Assembly: GCA_903632075.3 (NCBI GenBank)
Contig: CAHIKZ030002084.1
Span: 260,001 to 324,000, forward strand
DNA from: Acanthosepion pharaonis
Lineage: Eukaryota > Mollusca > Cephalopoda > Sepiida > Sepiidae
Direction of reading: 5' to 3'
Length of the DNA: 64,000 nucleotides
The notes beneath the pieces were generated by a model, which saw only the letters and a list, made by a program, of their open reading frames with translations, was not told the origin of the DNA and did not search any database. Made by a program: the position numbers and the translations under genes. Every line of letters begins with the position of its first letter. Positions within the stretch are counted from its first letter, which is position 1. This document shows, piece by piece, positions 34,832 through 46,170 of the stretch.

Positions 34832-34892
<61 letters not shown>

Positions 34893-34948
34893 TCAAGGTG
34901 TGCTATATTTATGAGATAAAGTGCTCAATATCAGAGATAGAGCGTATG
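34564..34948. repeat. Microsatellites
   Basis: TA tract at about 34570-34595, a CTT/CTC trinucleotide array at about 34717-34763, and a TA tract at about 34840-34890. No gene. Confidence 0.9.
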
Positions 34949-34949
34949 T

Positions 34950-35047
34950 AAATATAAAAGTGAATATTGAATCAACACTCAGACTGCATCTAGCCCGAAA
35001 CAGCCTGTCGTCTCTGAGTGTTAACTTCAATGTTCACTTTTACATTT
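34950..35047 (+). repeat. Long hairpin, 36-bp stem with GCCCGAAAC loop
   Basis: 34950-34984 (ATATAAAAGTGAATATTGAA, then CAACACTCAG) pairs with 35010-35047 (CTGAGTGTTAACTTCAATGT, then CACTTTTACATTT). There are a few mismatches and a two-base bulge. The 25-base loop contains CATCTAGCCCGAAACAGC. The hairpin runs straight into a CA/TA microsatellite, so it may be the end of an element inserted at that tract. It does not have a full hammerhead core. Confidence 0.75.
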
Positions 35048-35048
35048 A

Positions 35049-35060
35049 TATATACACACA

Positions 35061-35158
<98 letters not shown>

Positions 35159-35181
35159 TGTGTGTGTGTGTGTGTGTGTGG
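35049..35181. repeat. (CA)n-(TA)n-(TG)n compound microsatellite
   Basis: CA repeats 35056-35108, TA repeats to about 35156 and TG repeats to about 35180 form a palindromic compound array. Confidence 0.95.
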
Positions 35182-36240
35182 GATTGAATAAATTACAAAT
35201 ATTATGTCTGCTTATTTTTATCATAATCATTTCATATCCAAGAATATTTTCCCGTTTATTACAATTAACTAAGGCCAGAAAGGCACTGTAACAGTGAGAA
35301 TCGCTTTTATTTTCCAGTTATTTTCCATCTCTTTCTGGGATCATCATCGAGGTGCAAATGGTAAGTCAAAAACTATGTTTAGCTATCTATTATTTTTTTT
35401 CGCTTTTAAATGCTTTCGTGTTCATTAGAACTTGAATATTTATACATTATGAAACATTTTTCTTTTATATTGGAATGTCATGGTCAAGCACGCGTTATAG
35501 AGCGAAAATTGTTCTTTTTATAGGCATTTTAGAACATTATTACTGTATTCATAACTCAATAACTTTAATGAAGACAATTTTGAGGATTTGTAGTTTTAAT
35601 TTGTTATTTTCTTGTAGAATAGTTGTGTTGTCAATCAGCATTTTCTATACTGTGAATACCCAGAGGAATGTTGGTGTGAATGTCTAGCAATAGACGAATA
35701 GTCAAACATATGGAGAGTAAGACGTCTTGATAATGTAGTTGTGGTATATCCAACATATATATTTGTTTTTCTATCGGAGATACATCCTCCGAAGAGCCAT
35801 TTAAATTTATATATAATGTTGGTTTTACGTAATACATCGGTTGGTGAGGAGGAATTATTGCGAATAATTAAATTGACTGGATTGCATTTTGTCTAATAGA
35901 TGATTAATTTTTTTTATTGGGATCATTAGGAAATTTATTGACAATAATGAGGATTTTTTATGATTTTCTCATCCTGTTTGTAGTTAGCATGCATCCGGTT
36001 ACAATATAAGAGTTTGATATATTTATGATCCTTTGAGGAAGTACCATATTCTATAAGTAATGTGTTTAGGTTTTTGATAAATCGCTTTATTTGTTCATGT
36101 ACAATGTAGTTTGGGGAGTCATTATGAATGAGATTTTTAGTTCAGTGTAAAGAATTTTTTTGGTGGAGGAATTAATTTGTGCTCGGACAATTAAGTTCTG
36201 TATAAGTGCTATTTTGTAGCTGATGTAACCTAGGGAAGAC
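35182..36240. other. Unannotated stretch
   Basis: No gene or element end recognised. Two 68-70-codon frames (35475-35687 plus, 35631-35837 minus) have no motif. Confidence 0.5.
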
Positions 36241-36785
36241 TACTGAATAGAATAATCAAACGAAGGTTGGTAATGAACGATGATACGTAAGACAAGAACA
36301 GCACATATAAGATTCGCCAGCGGCGCGTAGAGGAAGAAATCACTTCTTAGAAGTGAGTCAAGTGAATTCCACAATGAATCTCCAACTGCAGAATATCTAC
36401 CAACCGCCCCACGCCGTCAGATGTAGTACAAGGCCGAATTTAATGTGGGGTATCCGATCCCTTAGCCTCGGCAAAATTTCCCCAGACCTAGTATAAAACG
36501 TGGTCGGGTAGCTGTTTCTTGAGACGAGACTGTGCCCTTCGAAATAGCCTCAGCTGAGGATCATCTCTGCCTGGAAGCAGACAGTTTGACCAGCACAGCT
36601 GAAGACGTATCTCCAACTGAAGACCAACATACAGTATTTACTACTGTATTTATGTAAATGGGAACATACCTATAATCGTCCGCAGGTATGCTACAACAGT
36701 AGTAATTAGGACAACCACTCTTATGGTTGAGAGTGCAAGAGTTTTTGCTGGTTGGTTTATACAAAATACAATAGAATCGATTTAA
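36241..36785. other. Promoter-like / LTR-like segment (tentative)
   Basis: Higher GC than the neighbours. It contains a minus-strand piece resembling the GC-rich hairpin repeat (plus strand ACAAGGCCGAATTTAATGTG at 36430) and a TATAAAA at 36492 followed by GGTCGGGTAGCTG. This resembles LTR core promoters, but no paired LTR or primer-binding site was found. Confidence 0.25.
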
Positions 36786-37076
36786 TTATAGAGTAGGGTA
36801 TGAGGTTTCAGGGGATTGAGAGCTCTCATTTTTATTTAGGCTCTTTTCATATCTTTTGTTTGTCTGTTTTTCGAAGGATGTTGTTGGTGACTGCGCCGCT
36901 CCAATTGCTTCTTTCTGCAACTTCCTTGTCCCTCTCTCCTTGTTCCTTCTCTCCTCAGCAAGTTGTATTTTGAGTTGATCCCTGAATCGGCGACGTAAGG
37001 GTTCACGTGATCTCTTTCCAGATACGAACTCTGATACAGATGTGTTTTGTGTAGGGGATGACTGGCATTCGGACAT
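36786..37076 (-). CDS. Unrecognised charged reading frame
   Basis: A 96-codon frame starting ATG at 37074-37076 encodes a polar, basic protein (SVSEFVSGKRSREPLRRRFR, then LAEERRNKERGTRKLQKEAI). Composition is protein-like and the frame lies outside the adjacent (TA)n. A heptad-like Glu/Arg/Leu stretch in the middle suggests a coiled coil. No family recognised; a gag-like or host exon origin is possible. Confidence 0.35.
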   Translation of the reverse strand: MSECQSSPTQNTSVSEFVSGKRSREPLRRRFRDQLKIQLAEERRNKERGTRKLQKEAIGAAQSPTTSFEKQTNKRYEKSLNKNESSQSPETSYPTL

Positions 37077-37126
37077 GATATCCGGCCCATCGAAGTCGGT
37101 GGCATGTTATTATTATTATATATTAG

Positions 37127-37187
<61 letters not shown>
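37127..37187. repeat. (TA)n microsatellite
   Basis: Pure TA tract of about 30 units. Confidence 0.97.
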
Positions 37188-37194
<7 letters not shown>

Positions 37195-37436
37195 TCATAC
37201 AAAACATTATTGAACAATATAGTTCATGCCACTTTGACAGTAAAAAATTTACCAAAAAAACATTTGTTCATTACCATATTTGGTATAGACGCAGACATTT
37301 TAAAAAATTCAAAATCAAACTCAGCGTTGCTTTGGCGCGTTCAAAAACCAATAACTCATTTTTAATAGCATTTTCGGATACAATACACATATATTTTCGA
37401 TGTCCTCTTATTACTAAGAAAAAACCAAGAACAACA

Positions 37437-37500
37437 TCTATTATATACCTGACGATGTCTGTAGGAACAGACGAAAGCTTGTAGTAAAAATAATAACTAA
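37437..37500 (+). ncRNA. Hammerhead ribozyme candidate
   Basis: CTGACGA (37449-37455) fits CUGANGA. Stem II is a perfect GTCTG/CAGAC (37457-37461 with 37468-37472), followed by GAAA (37473-37476) and a palindromic AAGCTT that could form a minimal stem III with CTT as cleavage triplet. Stem I begins with TAC paired to GTA beside the core, then TTAT/ATAA further out. It lies about 210 bp upstream of the GIY-YIG element copy 3, separated by a (TA)n tract. Confidence 0.55.
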
Positions 37501-37665
37501 TACGGCAGAAATTTATATAAACAAGGATCAACTCATGCATAACGGATTTAGAGGGTTTTTGTGTACTATTTGAATCGTTTGCAAGATGGATGTCTTGCCA
37601 TTTAAATCATTAACCTTTGCATTAGTTTTGTATGAATAATTCATGTATTTGTAAATTGATTGCAC

Positions 37666-37666
<1 letters not shown>

Positions 37667-37714
<48 letters not shown>
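37667..37714. repeat. (TA)n at the 5' boundary of copy 3
   Basis: Pure TA tract ending at the first base of coding homology of the GIY-YIG element. Confidence 0.96.
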
Positions 37715-37717
<3 letters not shown>

Positions 37718-38341
37718 CTAGGACAGAAATTCTTAGCTCTAATTGATAAAAACATCCCCACCAATAGTAAGCTTAGTAATATATTCAATAAGAACACCCT
37801 AAAATTGAGTTACAGCTGCTCTGATAATCATGAACGTATAATAAAAAAACACAATAATAAGATCTTGAACAAACCCCATGCCAAAACAGTATTAATAAAA
37901 AACTCTTCACTTAAACCAGACGATAAAAGGGAAAAGTTATGTAACTGTAGAAACCTAGAAGACTGCCCATTAGAAAATAAATGTTGTATTAATTCTGTGG
38001 TATACCAATGTACTATTTCATCCACAGAGAGCCCTAGCACTAATATGATATACATTGGGTCCACGAAGAATAATTTTAAAGATAGATGGAGGCAGCATAA
38101 GTGCTCCTTTAATAATATAAACAAAAGAAATCAGACTTCACTATCAAAATATTTTTGGCACCTGAAGGAAACAAATAGAACACCAAAAGTTAAATGGAAA
38201 ATCATTGATAAAGGCTAGAACATGTAAAGCTTGGGATGACCCATGCCCTTTGTGCCTCCATGAAAAATTACTCATTATTAAACTTCTAAATAATAATAAT
38301 CTATTAAATAATAGACACGAGTTAACGGTTTTTTGTAGGCA
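37715..38341 (+). pseudogene. GIY-YIG endonuclease domain of Penelope-like element, copy 3
   Basis: This is the best copy. From 37716 it reads LGQKFLALIDKNIPTNSKL, then NTLKLSYSCSDNHERIIKKH, a Cys cluster (CNCRNLEDCPLENKCC, about 37940-37990), then the GIY-YIG module: VVYQCTI, MIYIGSTKNNFKDRW (YIG and the conserved Arg) and an RQHK His. A frameshift at about 38216 creates an apparent stop after WKIIDKG. The next frame continues TCKAWDDPCPLCLHEKLLII and NNRHELTVFCRHHQ. The reverse transcriptase that should precede it is missing. The domain nicks DNA to allow target-primed insertion. Confidence 0.85.
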
Positions 38342-39137
<796 letters not shown>

Positions 39138-40235
39138 CGCTCGTTATCGCTTTGCAAATTAAGATATATTCACTACTTGAAATCTTTTAAACAAAACGTT
39201 TAAATGAATATTTAATTCATAAATTGTCTTGTTATAGTTAAGGAAAGTTTTACAAATAGATGCCAACTTGTTGAAGTCCAAGTAAAATACAAATTTCAAA
39301 CACTGTTCTGCCCTATATAAGACGATATTCCTAATCAGACCTATTTTTAATATGAAAATCAAAACAATCCTCGGATAAAATTACAGTACTGAAGGACAGT
39401 TAATTAAAGTAAAGTGAAGTAATTTTTTAAAATCAATATGCAAATTAGTTAAACCTGAAGAGAGATGTTGCTTAGAAGTAGATAATATATAAAACAGATA
39501 TTGAGCCTTTAGCGCATAAATTACTATAAATAGAGCGGTAGCCTTTTAGTGGCAGAATTGAGCTCCAATTTCGCATTTATTTTTATAGATTCCATAATAT
39601 ACTTAATTATCTATATATAATTATTCAAATATTGAATGTATAAGTAACTCTGATTTATATCTTTGCTCTATATTGATTTTATTATGTGAATTGTCCCTTG
39701 TTCTGTCACCCATGAAATAAAAATAATTGTTTGTACGGAAAATAAGGATCTGCGTACATCACATCGTCTTTAAATTAAGTAGCATCAGAAGAATTACTGT
39801 TGAACTTTTGAAAGGTAAGCTTAAACACTGATTCAATACTTAAATGCAGCGATCAATTTTGAGTTCTTTTTTAGTATACTGACGGCTATCGCATCTACTC
39901 CTCCCTAGCTATTGTGATGATGTCCAAACCAAGAGTCCTCACGTGAGCAAGTTATATGCCACCCAATAGGGCAGGCTTAAAATTTAAATCTAGCAGCAAT
40001 TTTAGATAAAAAAGGAAAATACGATTTACTCCCCTTGAACCATGAAAGCAACGATAATGGCTAGTTCTTTGCGTCTAACTTTTCTACGGTTTTTGAATGA
40101 GCTATGAATCACTGAAATCGGACCAGTGCGAGCGAAGGAGTTGCTTTAATACACACACGCGCACACACATAAACTGTACTTTATATTTAAATCCAAAGAA
40201 ATTCCTTCAGTAGCTAAGCACACAAGCTGAGGGTA
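39138..40235. other. Unannotated stretch
   Basis: No gene is supported. A 67-codon minus-strand frame at 39159-39362 has no motif. A short CA-rich run is at 40151-40169. Confidence 0.5.
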
Positions 40236-41040
40236 TTTTTTTTTTTTAAGCATTACGCCCCAAGCAAGGCATGAAGCCACTAGGATGCAGGGGGTGGCGG
40301 AAAATTTGGAGCGAGAGCAGATAGGAGTGATAGGAGAAAGGATGAGGAGAAGGATAGCGGGTAGATCAAGGTAACTGGAGATGTCGATTGACATTACATT
40401 TGAATAGTTGGAGATTATAGCTTTCAGGGAAACAGTAATTGGGGAGGGTGTTCCACTGGCGAGAGGTGCGATGTATGAAGCTATTGGAGTAGAAGAGACG
40501 GTTACATTTGAAAGTTTCTACGGTGTAAGGGTGGGAGCGGGATGCCAGCCTCGTAGGGCGCTTGAATTCATGGAGTCTGGGAACCAGTGAAAGCAGCTCG
40601 TCAGAGCAGTTACCATGGAAGTATTTGTAGAAAAGACAGAGAGAGGCGACGGCGCGTCTGTGAGAGAGTGACTGCAGACGAGACGCTACATCAGGGCCAA
40701 TTAGATTACATATCCATCTCTGGATCTTGTCAAGAACTCTGAGGTAAGCAGAAGGTGCTCCAGCCCATATATGGCAGCAATACTCCATGCAAGGGCGAAT
40801 GGTTGTTTTGTATATTTGAAGTATCGATTCAGGGGAGAAAAATTTCCTGGCGCGGCACAGAGAGCCAACTTTCCTCGCGGTGGACGAAGCAATTGACTCA
40901 ATGTATTTGTTCCATCTCAGGTCAGCAGTCAGCGTGAGATCGAGCAGGGAGTTGCTCTCACGAAGTTGACTATCAGACATTTTAATGGGGGGCAGGGAAC
41001 GATCTCTATGGTGGTTAATGGAGAGTAATTTTGGTTTTTT
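40236..41040 (-). pseudogene. CR1/Jockey-like LINE 3' end with poly(A)
   Basis: A continuous minus-strand frame from about 41036 to 40366 reads KKPKLLSINHHRDRSLPPIK, MSDSQLRESNSL, LTADLRWNKYIESIA, IYKTTIRPCMEYCCHIWAGA, SHRRAVASLCLFYKYFHG, HPYTVETFKCNRLFYSN, RTSRQWNTLP and FKCNVNRHL before the stop. This is the part following the reverse transcriptase. The untranslated tail ends GCTTGGGGCGTAATGCTT followed by about 13 A (plus-strand T run at 40236-40248). The uninterrupted frame shows this is one of the youngest LINE copies here, but it is 5' truncated at about 41040. Confidence 0.92.
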
Positions 41041-41260
41041 AGTTGTAGTCGTGATAGAGTAGATATCTAGTGTAATCTATCTCGTTTCATTATGTTTGCA
41101 TGTATCATTAATTCTTTTATTTTTAACAATTTCATGAATAAAAGATTATATTAGTGTTGAAATTGTCTTTTTGTGGAAAACATAAAGAAACAGAATCCTA
41201 ATGTGAATATATTTAAATTGAAATTCCATCTTTTTTTTCAAATACCTAAAATTTTATTCA

Positions 41261-41303
<43 letters not shown>

Positions 41304-41485
41304 ATATAAATATAAATTCTTTATTTGAATCAATCATTTTATTTTAATAGAGATTTTTTTCTGAAATTCCCGTTTTTCATATAATTCAGAATGTCAGTTC
41401 CTTTATTCAATACGTGAAAGACTTTTATTCAAAATTATAACTAATTGTGTCTAAAACATTATACAATCATATATATATATATACA

Positions 41486-41537
<52 letters not shown>

Positions 41538-41990
41538 CAAAATAAGGGATCATTTCAAAATATATGATCAATTAATCCAAACATAATCCTTTTTCAAACT
41601 AGATACATCTGTTTTAAATACATGCAGAAACTTTTATTGTTCAATATTATCTAAAATATAACTAATTTTATTAACATTTATTAATACTTTTATTACGACG
41701 TAAGCATCATTGATGTTATTAATAAATGTTAAATAATTCATAAAATGAAGAGAAAATATGTTTCATATTAGAAAACAAATCTAAACAGTTTTTTTTTAAT
41801 GCTATGAACTTTTAGAATTTATGCGAAAATTGTCCTCCCGATATCTGAATTTATTTTATGCAAATTGGTATCATTCTTTCAAATGTTTTTTTTTTTATTT
41901 ATATTCCCTTTAAGTTGGAATTCAAACTTGTCATTCTTTTGACTGTCAGCTATTCAAATCTCGAGCCCAATTCTGCCTTGCTATATAAAT
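41041..41990. other. AT-rich stretch with TA tracts
   Basis: TA tracts at about 41264-41301 and 41469-41536. No gene. Confidence 0.6.
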
Positions 41991-41992
41991 GT

Positions 41993-42036
41993 GTCATCTT
42001 AGCTATGGTCTCAAGTATAAACACGACCTATGCCGA
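41993..42036. repeat. 35-bp minisatellite, left-hand unit
   Basis: One unit (TATGGTCTCAAGTATAAACA, then CGACCTATGCCGACG) of the array at 42.5-43.26 kb. It is cut off from the main array by the family B element that follows. Confidence 0.85.
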
Positions 42037-42497
42037 CGTATGGTTTGGTTTCGTTTCAGCACATCAATCTCAATGGGTCATTTAATGCCGACGACATTTT
42101 TTTCCTGGTAATACTTTTGTTTTAATATTTTTTTCCTCAAAAATGTATAGCTGGTAATATTATTTTTTCGAAAACGTATAGCTGATAATACTATTTTTCC
42201 AAAACGTACAGCTGGTAATATTATTATTCCAAAAGCTGATGATAATATTTCTTCAAAAATGTATAGCTGGTAATATTATTTTTCAAAAACGTATGGCCGC
42301 CAACACTATTCTTTCAAAAAGAAAAACGTATAGCTGGTAATATTTCTGCAAAATCATACAGCTGGTAACATTATTTTTTCGAAAACGTATTTCAGAGGCC
42401 TTGCTGTCGGACGTAGTTTATCGTCATACCCAGGACGCAGATATAGTTTGTCATCATACCCAGGATGCGGATGTAGTTCATCGTCATACCCCGGACG
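42036..42497 (+). mobile_element. Family B dispersed element, inserted in a minisatellite
   Basis: The head GGTTTGGTTTCGTTTCAGCA, CAATGGGTCATTTAATGCCG matches other B copies. The middle is a run of about eight units of roughly 35 bp related to CAAAAACGTATAGCTGGTAA followed by TATTATTTTT. The tail CAGAGGCCTTGCTGTCGGAC is followed by three roughly 30-bp repeats of TAGTTTATCGTCATACCCAG. Both flanks read CGACGTAT within minisatellite units. No protein is encoded; mechanism of movement unknown. Confidence 0.7.
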
Positions 42498-43260
42498 CCC
42501 GACGTATACTCTCAAGCATAAATACGATCTATACCGACGTATTGTCTCAAGCATAAATATGATCTATGCTGACGTATTGTCTCAAGTATAAATACGATAT
42601 ATACCGACGTATTGTCTCAAGTATTAATATGCTATCAAGCGTAAATACGAAGTATGCTGATGTATGGTCTCAAACGTAAACAAGACCTATCTCAACATAT
42701 GGTCTCAAGCAAAAATACGACCTCTGAAGGTTTATAATCTCAAGCGTAATTACGACCTGCAGACATATGGTCTCAAGCATAAATGCGACCTCTGCAGACA
42801 TATGGTCTCAAGCATAAATACGACCTCTGCAGACATATGGTCTTAAGAATAAATACGACCTCTGCAGACATATGGTCTAAAGCATAAATAAAAGTTATGC
42901 GACAAATGATCTCCAAATAAATATGACCTCTGCAGGCATATAGTCTCAAGCATATATACAACCTCTGCCGGCATATGGTCTCAAGCATAAATACGACCTA
43001 TTTGACGTATGGTTTCACTATAAATATGACCTCTGCATCCATATAGTCTCAAGAATAAGACCTATGCAGACATATGGTCTCAAGCATAGATACGACATAT
43101 GTAACAAATTGTCTCCACGTAAATACGATCTATGCCGACGTATGTTCTCAAGGATAATTATGGCCTCTGCTAACATATAGTCTCAAGCATAAATACGACT
43201 TATGCCGATGTATTGTCTCAAGCATAAATACGATCGATGCCGACGTATATTCTCAAATTT
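42498..43260. repeat. 35-bp minisatellite array, about 21 units
   Basis: The consensus is TATGGTCTCAAGCATAAATA followed by CGACCTCTGCAGACA. TATGG recurs at 42766, 42801 and 42836, exactly 35 bp apart. Units near the left end (GATCTATACCGACG type) differ from the central units (GACCTCTGCAGACA type), so local homogenisation is visible. Confidence 0.95.
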
Positions 43261-43780
43261 AAAAACAAACGAAGTTGATATATTTTGTTTGTATCGTTTA
43301 TTCATTTTTTCAGCTTAGCATTAAATATGAATCAATTTATTGCTGAATTTCTCCTTTTGTTAAAAAAACGATGTTAATAGACTCTTCATGTACACATATT
43401 CAAAAAATAGGTACTTTCATTAAAATATATATTCTTTTAGAGCAAACGTGATTTAATTCAATATATATTACCCTTCAATCAAAATAATTTCCTTTATTAA
43501 GAACAAACATTTTTCTTCTAAATATGTTCATTTCATAACTTTCCAAATACTTTATAATTCGGAATGTAAGTGATCTTACTGAATAGCTGAGTGCTTCTAT
43601 TCAAATTTATAATTTCTTTTATGCAAAAGATATATACTCATACATTCAATTTCAAAATATTAATTCATTTCAAAATATATGATGCATTATTCCAAATATA
43701 TTTCTTTTCAAAAATAGGTATTTTACTTTTAGAATATATGCTACTTTTACAATACAATTCCTTTTTCATAAACGAAAGCT
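43261..43780. other. AT-rich stretch, no gene
   Basis: Several loosely similar segments with TTCAAAATATA and CTTTTATTCAA suggest an old degenerate tandem repeat, but no clear period could be set. Confidence 0.45.
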
Positions 43781-43789
43781 CGCAACCCT

Positions 43790-44000
43790 ATTGTCAATTT
43801 ATTACTATTTTAATGGAAAATGTTCATAGGATTTTCATTCTTCATTTGCATACAGTTCAGACTTTCCCAGCTAAACCTCGCCATGTCAACTACGCTGTAT
43901 CTAATTTCCATTATTATGTTTGTATTCCATTAATAAGGAGGAAGTTTCATTTGGACAGCTTCATACCGAGAGCAGCTGCTTTGTATCATGTTTTTTGACA
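43790..44000 (+). mobile_element. CR1/Jockey-like LINE, 3' fragment
   Basis: The frame ending at 43998 reads VQTFPAKPRHVNYAVSNFHY, YVCIPLIRRKFHLDSFIPRA, AALYHVF. This aligns with the closing segment of the LINE at 60.0-60.5 kb (QTFTARTHHAS...LLRSKFLSDSSFPRT). Upstream coding sequence is lost. Confidence 0.7.
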
Positions 44001-44124
44001 TATTTCAGACAATTTTGGTTATTTGCATGGGTCCTTACCTATAACTACAGAATGAACTCTTCCTAACACTATGTATACTACGCCTCTCAAAGAAAGGGAC
44101 GAATTAAATCAGAAGAAATGGCTT

Positions 44125-44317
44125 GACGGTCGAACTCTGCCTCTGAGCAAAGACGAACCGGACGAGGCTCCGCCGAAGAGCAGAGTCTCGTTCAGGGATA
44201 ATAACCAACCCGATCCCGTATATACGGGTTCTACGGGCATTTTTTGGCCCAGCCCACGGGCTCGGAAATACAAAAATTGTTTGGCCAAATACAGCCCACA
44301 GCTTTCCCTCGTGGGGC
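44125..44317 (+). repeat. GC-rich multi-hairpin repeat, copy 3
   Basis: Starts GACGGTCGAACTCTGCCTCT, has a central hairpin (arms CCGGACGAGGCTCCGC and GCAGAGTCTCGTTCAGG, with G-U pairs and mismatches) and a further GCCCACGGGC stem, and ends TTCCCTCGTGGGGC. It also contains an extra small hairpin CCCGTATATACGGG at 44216-44229. Same order of elements as copies 1 and 2. Confidence 0.72.
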
Positions 44318-44350
44318 TTTAAATGGAATTTTTTTTTTTTTGAAAAAATG

Positions 44351-44550
44351 ACGAATCGAACTCTGCCTCTGAAAAGAGAGGAACCCGGACGAAGCTCCGC
44401 CGAAGGGTAGAGCCTCGTTCGGGAGGTTGACCAACCCGATTCTAATTTTTATAGTTTCTACAGGCATTATTTTTTGGGGTCCTTACTTCGGGAAAACCCA
44501 CACAAAACTCGGCCTTGTGCCACATCTTTCCCTCGTGAGGGCGCAAGTAA
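44351..44550 (+). repeat. GC-rich multi-hairpin repeat, copy 4
   Basis: Starts CGAATCGAACTCTGCCTCTG. Its central hairpin at 44384-44423 pairs CCCGGACGAAGCTCCGCC with the arm ending CTCGTTCGGG. It closes with CTCGGCCTTGTGCCACATC and TTCCCTCGTGAGGG. It lies 34 bp after copy 3, so this locus is a dimer like the one at 1.4-1.83 kb. Confidence 0.75.
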
Positions 44551-44728
44551 ATATCGAATCGAGTCGAGCCGATATTAGTTAACTCCAAACCAGACTGACA
44601 GTCATACTAACACCTTCCACATCTTGTATTATTATTTCGTGTAATATACCTCCGTTATTTCTACTCTTGTGTTCGTGTTGTTCTTCCTTGGTCCTCACCT
44701 GGACCATAACAGTTTTAATTATATGTTT

Positions 44729-45480
44729 TAGGACATTTTGGACTTTTGCATCTCGATCATTTACGTACCCGACAATTGCGTCTCTGGGCATTTGCGTCTC
44801 TCAACAAATACGTACCCGGATTTCTGCGTACCTCTGATAATTTTTGAAACTTTTAAAGGCAATTAACATAAAGTTTGAAAAAAGCATAGGTTAGAATATT
44901 TTAAAAAAAATATCAAAAGCAAACAAATTAAATTTTATTTTTGATTAAAAATGCAATGACAGATTAACAGTGTTGCAAGATCGCTCTATACATCGGCAGT
45001 GTGTTTTGGCTTCATCGGCGTTTTTTTTTATGATCGTCGTAGCTGTAATTTTTTTCGTCCACAAATATTTTTCCACTAGTGTTTGATTTTCGGAACTTAG
45101 CCATAGGTTCCAAATAAAAATATAATCTATAAAATCCAGAATCAATTAGGTGTTTGTGTTACGCACTGCTGGAGTGAACTGAAACTGCTAGCTTAATTTT
45201 CTCTTGATTTAAAAAATAAATTTTTCTCGTTTTATTTTTATTTATTTTTTATTTTTTTTATGGTAACTACCTTTCTGTTTGTTTAGAGTAATTAAGTGTA
45301 TTTGTGTGCAAATTTCTATATTCAGCAACTCTTTTAAAAAATTGTAACTTAAAAAAAAATTGAAGGTACGCAATTATGCGGGGGATACATTTGTCTAGAG
45401 ACGCAAATGTCAGAGATACAATTGTCTGGTAGGCAACTGTCCGGGACAAAAATGTCCAGTTCGCAAATGTCCGTCCCCTA
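44729..45480. mobile_element. Non-autonomous TIR DNA element
   Basis: The two ends are long inverted repeats of about 110 bp. The left end reads GGACATTTTGG, CCCGACAATTGCGTCTCTGG, GCATTTGCGTCTCTCAACAA. The reverse complement of the right end reads GGACATTTGCG, CCAGACAATTGTATCTCTGA, CATTTGCGTCTCTAGACAAA. Each terminus is built from repeats of a GGACANTTGCGTCTC-like motif. TA stands at both outer borders (44729-44730 and 45479-45480), a possible target duplication. The interior (about 520 bp) encodes nothing recognisable. Superfamily not assigned. Confidence 0.65.
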
Positions 45481-45900
45481 TAGTTATCTCGCGTAATCCT
45501 GACATTTTCCAATTTTTTCATTCAATTTTACACTCTGTTACTTTTTTTAATCAAATCGAAAAAAAAAAAAAACCCAGACGTAAATGGTTACTGAGTGTGG
45601 CAGAATATGAGAAAAATATTATTAAGGAGAGAGAACAATGAAAGAAGAAAAATTAAGAAGACAATCGATCATGATTAAAATTGCGTTCAAATATTTCCAG
45701 ATCAATGTTGAGAAATGAAGAAGTTAGACTCGTTTCCAAGCAATGTTAGATAACCTAGTTTACCCTGGTGTTTAAGTTATCACAGATGGTGAAAGTGATG
45801 GATGTCACGGAAGTTAAGACAACTGCTTCAGTTGAAATTTGACCCCGATGCGTATATATCTGTCTCTCTCTTTATATATCTCTCCCCCCCCTCTTCGACA
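45481..45900. other. Unannotated stretch
   Basis: A-rich and purine-rich sequence with no supported feature. Confidence 0.45.
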
Positions 45901-45902
45901 AC

Positions 45903-45990
45903 TAATTGATTGATTTTTTACGACTTATCAACACTTCATTGGTTATTTAATACCGAAACATAATTTGGATTGTAAGAATATTTTTCTATG
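45903..45990 (+). mobile_element. Family B element, head fragment
   Basis: TTGATTTTTTACGACTTATC, then CATTGGTTATTTAATACCG matches the head of the copies at 57.0 kb and 49.4 kb (inverted). Confidence 0.6.
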
Positions 45991-46079
45991 GAGTGGATAT
46001 GACATTAATAATGTTTTTATTTAGAATAACAATGATTTTCCCAGACACAATTCCTATGATTTAGCACATAGCGGATGGA

Positions 46080-46170
46080 ATGATACCGCTTTTCCTCAGG
46101 GTATTTGTGCATAAATGTTTTCTAATACAATTCGAACTCGGTTCTCCAAATTCGCATTTCCAGTGGCTTT
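46080..46170 (-). mobile_element. SINE head fragment (58.3-kb family)
   Basis: AATACAATTCGAACTCGGTT, then CTCCAAATTCGCA, is the inverted B-box-like head also seen at 25.9 kb. Confidence 0.5.

Noticed and set aside
37828..38124. 98-codon minus-strand frame over the GIY-YIG copy (and its counterpart at 14493-14720)
   Set aside because: It is antisense to a recognised GIY-YIG coding region; the residues come from the complementary strand of that domain.
40408..40937. Plus-strand frames over the LINE at 40.2-41.0 kb
   Set aside because: The minus strand carries a long frame with clear LINE motifs, so the plus-strand frames are shadows.
42498..43260. Possible CRISPR-like array (regular 35-bp period)
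   Set aside because: Units are contiguous with no unique spacers, there are no cas genes, and the genome is eukaryotic. It is a minisatellite.
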